From Tachypleus tridentatus (taxonomy: Eukaryota; Arthropoda; Merostomata; Xiphosura; Limulidae), in NCBI RefSeq assembly GCF_004210375.1, contig NC_134830.1:12524001-12588000 (forward strand): a stretch of DNA of 64,000 nt. The letters are read 5' to 3'. Position numbers and translations under genes: made by a program. Below, piece after piece: positions 1 through 11,300 of the stretch (its first letter is position 1; every line of letters starts with the position of its first letter). The notes beneath the pieces are model-generated. The model ran no database searches, was not told the DNA's origin, and was given only the letters and a program-made list of their open reading frames with translations.

Positions 1-793
1 CCTATTCCCTCAAACGAGTGACAGAGAGTAAATATAATTGGAATGAAACAAATGTAATCACTTCCTTAATCTAACGTATTCATGTCATGAGAAAACTACG
101 CATGCGTACACAGAATAACTGAATATTTTATATATGGACTGCCTGCATATCATGCATTTCTTCCTCTTCATTTTAAACTTATCCTCAGGCAACAATTATT
201 AATGGTAACTTTGTGACTAATCATATTTGTAATTATACATTGGTCAACTCCCACCTATGAAAACATTTGCACAGAAAATGAACGGCACAGTTTATTAACA
301 AAGAATGCATAACACGTATCACATTTAAAAGTTTCCTTTAATACAAATTCTACATTATAACTAAAAAAACCTTTAAAATGTTCAAGACAAAAATAAATTT
401 TAAGCCCTTTAAAAGCTTAATTGTCAATATTAAAATGTCATTTGGAAATTATACATAAAATTAATACAAATTCATACAGAAGGACGATATCCTTCAAGTA
501 AAGGAACAATCGAAATTGAAAACCACAAATAATGGTATTCAACTTAACTTCGTTACCTATTATAATTTATTACAGACGAGCTCCGATTTATTATGTTTAA
601 TATTACGATTTCAAATAGCCGAATATTTCAATTTTATTTTAGAAGTTAATTAAATGTCGATATGTATCAAATTTATGATATTTGCTAACAAGATTGATAC
701 ACACAATTTTTCCTCAACACAAATATGTTTTGAATATACAAATTATAATACAATTTATAATGACGGTTATTACAAATAGTTATTAAAAATATT

Positions 794-921
794 GTTTGTT
801 TTTCGAATTCGCGCAAAGCTACTCGAGGGCTATCTGCGCTAGCTGTCCATAATTTAGCAAAGAGTAGAGTAGCCATCCTTAGATTACGAGTCGAATGCCT
901 TAACCCACCTGGCCATGCCCC
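794..921 (-). mobile_element. SINE A, internally deleted
   Basis: Tail GAATTCGCGCAAAGCTACTC at the left and head GGTGGGTTAAGGCATTCGAC at the right (minus strand). About half of the body is missing. Confidence 0.9.
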
Positions 922-1817
922 CTTTGTAATTAATATGTAATGATAATAATAGGATATAAGTAACGATTACCAATTAATTTGATGGTTTAAATAAAAATGA
1001 ATATAAACATTTAACAATGAAAAATAATGCCCTTTAATATACATCAAATGCAATATCGTAAAAAGAGGAAAACAAAAATTTCTATTAAAATAAATAATTT
1101 TACAAAAGTACATTAAAACACAAAATAAAATTCTTAATAACAAACACACATTTTAATAAAGCCCTGGATAAAATACTGTGAAACATAGATCTCTTTAAAC
1201 ATATTCATAAAACATCAAAATTTGAAAATACGAAACTAGAATATTATAAGTCTAAGCATATGAGAGTGGTCTTTTGTGAATATTGTGACCTTTGACAATG
1301 TTACATTTAAATTTTAATTAAACAACATTATTTTCAATGTATGTCAAGAAATTTGGCAAGAAAATGTATATTATAATTCAGATTTTTAAATCATTATTTT
1401 TTAGTTTCTTAGTTTAACAAAAAATAAGACCTTTCGATCTTTCTTTGTGTGTGTGTGTCACCAGACAGGTATGAAATCAATTTCTACACTCAAACATTTC
1501 CAACTTCGAAATATGCTGCTGCACTTTCCAACCAATCAGAAACACATGCTACACGTAAGTACATATAATAATATAAAATTAGTACCCCCTGTTTTCTCAG
1601 TTTTCTGAGACATAAGTAAATTTATCAAAGCCAACAAGCTGCTTGCTGATGGACATGTTTATAATCAGTAGAGCAGATTTTTCCTCCACATGAAGTTGAT
1701 TACCATTCTCTCGATTTCGGCTGGTAGATTGTTTAGCTGGTTATAATTTTTTATAATCATCATACTGCTTCTCCAAAGAACTGATAAACAAATTAAAAAC
1801 TAAAACCTGTGGCTACT

Positions 1818-2090
1818 CTTTGTTTGTTGTTGAATTTCGCACAAAGCTACTCGAGGGCTATCTGTGCTAGCCGTCCCTAATTTAGCAGTGTAAGACTAGA
1901 GGGAAGGCAATTAGTCATAACCGCCTTGTTCTTGGACTACTCTTTTACCAACGAATAGTGGGATTGACCGTCACATTATAACGCCCCCACGGCTGAAAGG
2001 GCGAGCATGTTTGGCGCGACGGGGATGCGAACACGCGACCCTCAGATTACGAGTCGCACGCCTTAACACGCTTGGCCATGCCGGGCCCTG
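1818..2090 (-). mobile_element. SINE A, full length
   Basis: Complete minus-strand copy: tail GAATTTCGCACAAAGC, body GCCGTCCCTAATTTAGCAG, head ending GGCCATGCCGGGCC. Confidence 0.93.
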
Positions 2091-2761
2091 TGGTTACTAC
2101 ATATTCTTGTATTTTTATATATTTTGCATTTATTATTATATACTATTTTATAAAGTAAATAAAACGGAATCATTAAAACTAGTCTTCTTAAGCCGTACAA
2201 AACCTTATTAAAATGAGATGTTTAAATTTCACAAGCCTGGGCAAAGTCACGTTCGACTATGTCCATTTAGAATCCTAAGTGCTGTTTCTGTTAGGATCTA
2301 CTAGAAACAGTTCATTTATCCTGCTGCTATTTTTTTGCTTTGCTGCTTCGAGATTTGCTGCTCCAGTAGGTACAAATACTGCAAAAGAGTCATACAAGTA
2401 AATACGTATAAAAATGTTAAAAGCTGTTTTGTATGTGTGTACAACATAATTTTACTATTTGCCAAACGCTTGCACAGTATCGTGCAGAGCCACAATACAC
2501 ACGATAAATTCATAGTTATGCTATGTACATAGTTTTCAGTTTAGTTTTGAGCAGTTTGATCAGTCCAACATCAAAGACTTAATAGCAATCACAGCATGCA
2601 AAATTAATACCCTTTAACCACTGAATTAATACACATTTATAATGGATAACACCTACTAAAAAGAGAAAACAAAACATAGTGATATCTCTTAGTATACAAA
2701 ATACACCTTAAATGCAGTAACAAGTGAAATAAGATACATCTACAAATATAAATATCCATAT

Positions 2762-3230
2762 TTAGGCAACATCAAGTAGAAAATCAAATTCTCTCCACTT
2801 TAACTCCATTAACAAATCCTCCAAAGAATTAGAATCCGGGGTACTCCTCTTGATGTGGATGCACATTTGATAGAGTTTCAACAAAGTGGTTGAGCACACA
2901 CCATTGAGACACTGAATAAGTGGTTCACAATGTCATAAAAACAACTTTAACTTCTTCTTCACTGTACTTTGGGTTGCCAAGTGGAGTGTTCTTGACCTTT
3001 GGGCCAAAATAGACTCGTTTTTACTAGTGATATTGTATGTTCTGGTATATACAGAGTCATTTTGGCAATTACTGTACAGTCCGTGGTCAGCATGTGCTGC
3101 TCAGCTGTAGGAAACCTTAGGGTAGGCTGATAACGGAAGAAAAGAGAATCCACACGTTAAATTCATCAGATTGCAATGGATATTAATCCATGAGTTCCGC
3201 CATGCCATGTGTCAGGCCATTATATTGATC
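2762..3230 (-). pseudogene. broken coding remnant, family not recognised
   Basis: Read on the minus strand, consecutive segments look coding but lie in different frames. They are DQYNGLTHGMAELMD (then a stop), SLFFRYQPTLRFPTAEQHML to IPEHTISLVK, VYFGPKVKNTPLGNPKYSEE, then EPLIQCLNGVCSTTLLKLYQ to LEDLLMELKWREFDFLLDV and a stop. Successive pieces abut with shifts of one or two bases. A CTTCAAG acceptor-like site sits at the upstream edge. The pattern is of one protein segment of about 155 residues interrupted by a stop and at least three frameshifts. It could be a retrocopy or a decayed exon. I do not recognise the family. Confidence 0.5.
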
Positions 3231-4833
3231 CTTGAAGTAAAACAAATAAGTTAGATATCGTCAGTTCTCTTCATATGGACATTGATAATAGAAGGCGTGG
3301 CTTGTTGGAAGTGGACAAATACTAGTGGATAGTTAAGAAACAAGATAGCTAAATGTGTCAATAATTCAGTATTAAACAGCAAAAATGTATATTGAAAATT
3401 TATGGCCAGACTTTCTGCTTTGTTAGAAGATCAACTAAGTGTATGAGTTGTAAAGATGGTCATAACTGCATAGTTATAATTATACTCTTTTCTAAAACTA
3501 CTTTTGTACACATAATAATATTACTTTGTTCAAATGACATTTCTACAAGCCATCCCAGACTTCAGTAGATCTCTAATTGACCTTCATATCAATCCTGTGA
3601 CAATGCTAAATGCAGTTTACCTTTCACGATTCATTTACAGGCTGGAATCTTTAAAATAGGTGTTTGTGACTTGTTGGCGATAAGTTTCAACAATAAATAG
3701 CACACAGTCAAACGTTAAACGTATACATAAATGTCCATTACACTGTCGGTTATCACAGTTGTATCCAGAATTTTAAATAATTCTATCCTTTCTAGACAAA
3801 TTCCACACAGACTGGTTCAGTTACTTTAGAACACAATATGACAAAATGAGTTGTTCTTCTCTGCTATGTTATTACAATATAATATTTAATAATTTATAAT
3901 TAATAATAAGAATTACCACTGTAACTATTTGTTACCACATTTGTATATCCAGCGCTTTAAATAACTGTTTCTTTATAATCAGAATGGTTTAGTTACTTTA
4001 GAACACAACTGACAAGACAAATTATTTTTTTCTATTCAGTTACTACAATGCAATCTCTGATAATTTCACTTTAAAAATCGCTGCTATACATTTTTATCGC
4101 TAAAGTCACAATCTCAAAGTTTAGATCCATATGTACAACTAAATTTTTAAGGGTTATTTATACCTATACAAAGGTCTAGAACGTTTCACACATTACGAAA
4201 TATTATGATGCAATAATATTAAATTAAACTCAATTAAAACAACGAGAAAACTTAAAAGGTTCTTGTAACATGACACAATGCTGTTTAAATACAACAATTC
4301 CCAATTCATAACAAATAAACTACACAACATATGATTTGTTAACAGTTCCATAAACAAAACTGTGACAAACTATCGATTCTAGAATAACTAAATTTAACTT
4401 TGAACTTAAGTGGAAAAATTGTGTTTATCTTTTGACCCAAATGCACCTTTGGTTCCAGAGTATGGTTCCGGTAGGAAAGGAATGGGGTCTAAATCATTAA
4501 AACTTATTTCTACACATATGAACTGATTTAGGTTAATAAATACCAACCTATACTCTGACTATTAGAATCCACTATCATTTCTCATTATTGGGTCTTCCTT
4601 CTACAAACGTATTTAGTACTATCTACATGCAACTTATAAGGCCTTCACTACTCAAGTATTGCTTTCTGTCCATGGTAGTACACTTACACCTTGCATTTTC
4701 ATGCATTCTAACAACATTTTATGATGGAACAATATCAAAAACAGTTTAGAAAACTGTGTACTTAAAAAGTATTTTGTTCTGCGCGATTGAAAATATATTC
4801 ACCATAATAAACTACGACACTGGTATGATATAT

Positions 4834-4948
4834 AGCTCCGTCTAGTACAGCGGTAAGTTGACGAATTTACGACGCTAAAATGAGGGGTTCGATTCCCCGC
4901 GGTGGGCTCACTAAATAGCCCAATGTGCCTTTGCTATACGAAAACACA
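4834..4948 (+). mobile_element. SINE family B
   Basis: tRNA-like head with GTCTAGTACAGCGGTAAGTT and GGGGTTCGATTCCCCGCGGT, then GGGCTCACTAAATAGCCCAA and the CTATACGAAAACACA tail. Confidence 0.85.
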
Positions 4949-5810
4949 GATAGACAGTTATGATATTTAAGCTACTATCTGTGAATTTCATTCAGTACTC
5001 ATAATTTTACCCACTCCTAAATATTTTATTTTGGTCGAATCAAAATATTGTGTATTATTCTTACCGAAAAACAAAACAACTGTTTTACCGAAAACTCAAT
5101 TACTAAATAGGTTTTCAGTGGAAATAAAGAATTTGATTTGGATATAATGAAAATAGCATATGCATTGAATCTTAAAATAACAAATTACAAGTTGATAATT
5201 ATAGCTCATCTCATTATCGAATAACTTGTGAAACCAGGCTCATAACACTCAAAAGCCTTTAGTTCACATCCTCGATCTCAAGATAAATGCAAACAAACAT
5301 ATTTAAAAATACATATTTAGTCGGATAGCAACAACCTGAGGAACTAGTGCACGGGGAATGTCTTTAGTGAACAGCAACCAACTTACTCTCACTTTACGAC
5401 AAAAATTACACATTCCTTATTTATATAATTTTTAATAATTTCCACAAAACTTTATAATCATTGAAAACATTTACGATTTTTGTCTAATCAAACTACAACT
5501 GTTATTGCTGAATTCACACAGTAGCTATGTTGCATTGTTTTGAACCGATAAAATCTACTCTGTTTTACATTTATGTGATAAGGTTTGGGTTTTTTCAAGA
5601 TTCTCGTTGTAATTTCGTTAACCAAATGTTCGAAAACAGTATGAATGATAAAACACTCTTAAGATGAGGTGATTTACTTTTCTTATATTTTAGACTGTTT
5701 GTAGATAGAATTGTTAAACTGTAAACAACATTAGTTTTTCATGACGTTCAAACACATCTTTAAGAAAATTAAAGAGGGCAAGTAAAGCTACAAAAAGAAA
5801 TATTAATAAA

Positions 5811-5925
5811 AGTTGCTCGAGGTTCAACTGTGATAGCTGTCCCTAACTTAGAGAGAAGGAAGTACTCAATAGCACCCACCAACAACACGTGGACTACTCT
5901 AATCACGTAGTTGATTTGTCCTTTA
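5811..5925 (-). mobile_element. SINE A, degenerate fragment
   Basis: Recognisable only by GATAGCTGTCCCTAACTTAG and a following AGAAGGAAG...CACCCACC series in the order of the minus-strand SINE body. Confidence 0.5.
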
Positions 5926-6287
5926 GTGATTTAGTGTTTTTTTAAAAACTACTATCTGTAATTTTTAATCAATTGTTTAGATTTACTCATATATTTTGTT
6001 ATTTATTTTTAAAGCTTATTTCTCATTACAGCACAAAATGTTACCCATTACCTGACAGTTGATAAAATAAAATATTGTTTTTATTTTTTTAAGTATAAAA
6101 ATATTCCCGCTGAAGGAAAATAAAATGTGCGTGTAACGAACATGAACAGGAAATTGTAAAAAATAAAAAATATTTTGACTAAGACTTAAAAGAAGAAAAA
6201 CACTTGTCCTCTTTTCATGAATAATGTGCTTTTCTGCTATTTTTTCTATAAATGTATTTATTTAAATTTTTGGATATACACCCATTA

Positions 6288-6702
6288 GATACCCCCGCGG
6301 TGACTCAGTAGCCTTGGCCTGGCATGGCCAGGTGGGTTAAGGCGTTCGACTCGTAATCTGAGGGTCGCGAGTTCGAATCCCGGTTGCACCAAACATGCTC
6401 GTTCTTTCAGCCGTGAGGGCGTTACAATGTTACGGTCAATCTCACTATTCGTTGGTAAAAGAATTGCCCAAGAGTTGGCGGTGGGTGGTGATGACTAACT
6501 GCCTTCCCTCTAGTCTTACACTGCTAAATTAGGGACGGCTAGCGCAGATAGCCCTTGAGCAGCTTTGCGCGAAATTCAAAACTAAACAAACAAACTCAGT
6601 AGCGGGTCTCATAACGTTTGAAATGAAGGTTTCGATATAAGCAGTGATCAGATCAGAAATAACCCAGTATTGGCTTGTGCTTAATAACAAACAGACAAAC
6701 AG
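6288..6702 (+). mobile_element. SINE family B interrupted by a SINE A
   Basis: Outer element: the left part CCCCCGCGGTGACTCAGTAGC resumes at 6604 and runs to the tail GTGCTTAATAACAAACAGAC. The interruption is the family A copy at 6314-6593. Confidence 0.7.
6314..6593 (+). mobile_element. SINE family A, full length, 10-bp TSD
   Basis: tRNA-like head (GGCATGGCCAGGTGGGTTAA, GAGTTCGAATCCC), body, and tail CGCGAAATTCAAAACTAAAC. Direct repeats ACTCAGTAGC at 6303-6312 and 6594-6603 are perfect. It sits inside an older family B SINE. Confidence 0.95.
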
Positions 6703-8246
6703 AACCACATTAGAAAATAAAATTTGAATTTAAATCAATTCTATATTATGTTTTAATGTTTGATCACTTACTTACCCCCTTAAATATTTCTACTCCCACA
6801 TTACTGGAAAGTATTTTGCATTACTTGTAGGAACTGGTACATCTCTAAACCAAGTTATTATTTTATATAAAACAGAATAATCTCAGTACTATACATACAT
6901 AAATGTACACAAACTTAAACTTATGTTTAAGTGGGCATGTTTTCAGGCTTCTGATAAATAAAATCGTGTATGAATTTGAATTTCTTGAATTTGGAACAAT
7001 TATGATCATGTTTTTCAGGATGATTAACTGGCATCTTCAGCTCAACTGGTTTTAAATAGTATATTCTATACATTACACAATATTCGTAACATCTAATAAC
7101 CGAATATTTCTTAAATCGTTGGTCTTCCAAGACAAAGCCAAAATTTCATGCTATAAATATGATACATTGAGTCGATGAGTGAACTGCACAGTCAGCAAGC
7201 GTCATGACATGACAAAAACCTTATGTCGAAAGCACTTAAAAAACGAGAGGCCATAGTATATTTAAAGTTACTAACACTTATTTTAGGCTGATCTTGTGCC
7301 CAACTACTTCAAAAACGTATCCATCCACAACAATGAACTTTTACATAAAACAGTTTTGTACCTAGTTCATTGTTATAAACCAGAAGATTATTCACAGTAC
7401 ATAAATCATTTCCTATAAATCGTGTATTTGCACAGGCTACTAATGTTTGATATGTGTTACAAGTCTTTAAAATAATTAAAACCTACAAAATACTTCGGAA
7501 AGTAACATAAATGTATTATGACTTTAGTGTTGATAAGCCGAAAGTTTATCAAATTTAGCTGATTTGTATAACAGTTTATATAGAAAATTAGAGCTCATAA
7601 AGCATTGCTTTACGGCAGAAAATGTCATAACCAGCCAGTGTACCAACAAATGAAACGATTAATACATTCTAATCTTTATAAATACGAACATGCGAAAAAC
7701 ATTTTCAACAAGATGTACTCAATACCGTCTTGATTTATAATGTTTAAGTAACTAGCCCTGATCGGAAAATAATATCAATTTAATAATAGAAACATAAGGA
7801 ATTAACATAGTATCAAACACTTGGATTATGCGTGGTTAAATTTGAACCGCGAATAAGTTATGTATCATGTTCTACAACTTAATGTAGTAGGCCTGAGTCG
7901 TGATCTTTAATAATATCAAGATACGAAGAATTTTAGTGCTTCACTAAGCAACTGGTTTGCCGCTGCTTTCAGTTTATCCCAAGATGATAATAGAATGATG
8001 TTACATTACATGATAAAACGGTTCCCTTGAAACAGTTATTGACGTAGCTTTTGCGCATGGTAAGATAATTCTGGTAAGACTCGTGTGATTGCAGCTCTTG
8101 GGAACTACTGATGAATCCGAACAGGATTTAGCGGGTCAGTTCATCTGAAGAGAAGTCGGATTACACAAACTAAGTTCAGATTTTATAAAGTGCCCTTTAT
8201 AAGCCTGACTTATCCGCCTGGCGATACGCACATTTCTTTTTCGACC

Positions 8247-8355
8247 ATGAACGTGACCAGGCGGGTGTCACTGTTCGTAATGATACTTACAGGGGTTGCA
8301 ATACCTGATATGGTTCTTAGTCGACCAGCCGTAGGGAATTCTGACTCAAAATCAG
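8247..8355 (+). CDS. Npdc1: NPDC1 exon 1, signal peptide
   Basis: The ATG opens MNVTRRVSLFVMILTGVA, a basic start plus hydrophobic core typical of a signal peptide, followed by a polar stretch ending DSKS and one base G before the donor CAG/GTACCA. That phase-1 end joins exactly to exon 2, which begins with two bases of a Gly codon. An upstream in-frame ATG at 8190 is possible, but it would put about 19 residues before the hydrophobic core. Assignment to NPDC1 rests on phase, strand and position, not on sequence similarity. Confidence 0.55.
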
Positions 8356-11300
8356 GTACCATATGGTTCGTTGTTGTATATAACTAGGCTTTAAGTATCT
8401 GAAAACTTGTTGAAATTGTTTCATTAATTTAAAGTTCTTTCTCTTACTTTTTATATTATTTAATAGTTACATAATTTATATAAAACTGAATTTTCACTCA
8501 CTTTTCTAAATCTATTAATATTAAAGAATTTACAATAAATACTTATTTGTTTTATTTTCAAAATTTAATAGTATAACTGAATAATCCTTATCATTTACCT
8601 TTTATTTGTTTTAATGATAAATGTTTGCTAGATTTTAACACAACAAAATTTTCTCAAGCATCTAAAAGAGGAATGAACCTGGGATCTTCATGATAAAATT
8701 TCAACATTGTTTTATTCCATTTTGTTCAAATGCAGTCATATACTTTCAGATATATTTTAATGGAGTATTTCAAATGAATGTTTCTACATTAATTAATATC
8801 TTATCCTTATTTATTATGCTTAGTAATATAAATATATTGTCCCTTTGAGAAAATTTGACTTGAATATAGAATGTATTTTTCATAACATTACCTGCTGTAC
8901 TCTAAATGTAAATACCAAGCCTTTAATATTATTACAATACATTTGGATATTTATTTTGTATTAAGAAAAGCTTGTTAATAGTTTCATATGGATATTTATT
9001 GCACTTTTAACTATGTTTTTTCATGTTGCTCCCTAATAATATTTTCAAAGTAGTAGCTCAGTTTATTTACTGTTTTATCAAATATAAACCAGAAACAATG
9101 CTAACTTGTAAAGAATTTTAATACAGTTACTCAATGAAAAAATTATATCACAAATATAAGAAATTTTTCCAGAGATCTAGAACATCGTGTAGTTCTTAAA
9201 TGAGAACAGTTACAGCACAAATTGTACCATAGGAATGCACCATTAAAATGCTTGATGTCATTATCAAGTAAAACAATTGTAGCTCTGTATACTTCCTTGT
9301 ATATTTTTTTCAGTTGAAGACATGGCATTAAATCATAGTTAATATCAGTGAACTGTCTTGCCAATGTGCTGTTACCTCTTATGAATTGGTAAACATTCTT
9401 AACTGATGTGTGTTTCTTTCAAAATAACCTGCTTTTATTGATGATTCAAGTTAATTAATCAACTTTATCTGTTGTTCTGTTAATCATAGAGAAAGTATTT
9501 AACAGTAAATATAAAAGTTCAGTGGAACTTGCTGTAGCCAGTATTAAAGTTTCAATTAGCTTGATCTTCATATTTGAGGTACTCATTTTTATTAAAATGT
9601 GGTTTAAATAACTTGTATTATTGCTGCTTTTATATTTTTAAGAAAGAATTTGTAAGTTAATAGAAGTTTACAAAATAGCTTATAACCCATGTGAAGTAGT
9701 TTACATGAATCACTTTTATGGTAGATTATATATTTCAAACAGATTAGTTTTGGGGTCAAAATTTAAATTGGCAAAAATCATGCTTTTCTTTTAATTAAGT
9801 TGAAATCTATATTTTGTGAGTGATTACCTTAATTGAGTTGTATCCAGATCATAATGTAATAATCTGAATCTTTTTTTTTAACTAAAGTTAACAAGTTTAA
9901 TTCCTATCAATTATATTTTAAGAATGGTTTGTTTGATTTTAAGGTTATATCTCATTTCAAAGAGGAACTTCCAGCACTCCAGAAGAAAAGATAAGCCATG
10001 AGATGGCAAATTTTCCAGAGTTGCCATCAGAAAATCACTATCATCAATATTCACACATGATGTTCAGTCCATTTTTACAAGAAGAAATGAATGAAAATTT
10101 GAGGAGACCTTACATGCAAGAGAAATATGTTGAAATGACCAATGAAATTTTAGAACCATATAAATTTTTCTGGGAACTCACAACAGCAATGCTAGGAGGT
10201 TTGATAACTTTGATAATAATCATGTTGTTGGACAAATATCTATGAAGATTTATCCACCAAAACAAGTTCTTGAAGTTGAGGAGGAAAAATATCTTGATAA
10301 AACAGGTATCACATAGTTCACAAACACCTGTTTTTGTCTTATATTTTATAATATGGGTAATTCAGTGTTACCACTTCACACTTTTAAAACTAATTCCCTT
10401 ATAAGAAATTAATTGTTGTGGCTCACAAGGATTCATAACAACAGACAAAAATAAATTTGGGTTTAAAGTTTGCAATGTTTATTCAAAAAAATACAGTATG
10501 TTTGTTTTGTAATTAGTTGAGTACTGATTATAAAATGTTATGGAATTGGAGAAATATATTTTGCTTTAAAAATAAAAGTATGTTATTTTAATTGTAATAC
10601 ATGCAAATATTTCATAAAATAAAATGAATTTCATATTTAGGCATGTTGGAGTCTAAAAGAAAAGACGTGGATAAAATACCTTCTAATATAGAAAATTGGG
10701 CCTATCTTTCCTCACAAGTTTCTGAGCTCCAGAACAATGAATTGAATGTTCCCCATAAACTCAAAGAATCTAACAAACTCCATGATTATGGCCCTGGTTA
10801 CAAAGAAACTAAAGCAAAATCTTCAGTTAGCGATATATACTTTGTAGGTAAGTTAGCAAGCAAGATAACCTGAAAAAAAATATTTTAATTTTGTGTTTTT
10901 TATAATTTTAAAATATGGTAAATATAGAAATATATATCTATGTTTTGATAGTGACAGACTGACAGACACACACACACACACACACAGACATTCCCATATG
11001 GAAGGCATGAACTAACTTTGAAAAGAGCACAATACACATAAGTTTATCAGTTTGAATATCTAAATAAATACTGCATAAATGCTTATTTTTCTTTTTAAAT
11101 AACTTAATATCAGAATGAAATGGCTTTTACCTTTAAAGTAAACTTAAATAATCATTATGATTGACAGATCAGTTGTTATATTATTTATTCTACATCACAT
11201 TAACACAGAATGGTTGATGTTATTAGTTTCAGCATTAATTTAAGATGTTTTTTTTATCAGCAATTGTAGCAGGATGTTGTACAGTTGCTACTTTTGGAGT

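Larger units (their letters stand above)
1..2761. other. intergenic, only SINE copies found
   Basis: Outside the SINEs at 794-921 and 1818-2090 this AT-rich stretch shows no splice-framed exon or recognisable repeat; its open frames are short and low in complexity. Confidence 0.7.
3231..8100. other. intergenic, upstream of NPDC1
   Basis: Apart from the listed SINEs I see no gene. The last part (about 7.9-8.25 kb) becomes richer in G and C and probably holds the NPDC1 promoter and 5' leader; no TATA box can be assigned. Confidence 0.6.

Noticed and set aside
6330-6400. tRNA gene in the SINE head (Thr CGT-like)
   Set aside because: The head has weak stems and is followed by a SINE body and tail in every copy; it is a retroposed tRNA relic, not a tRNA gene.
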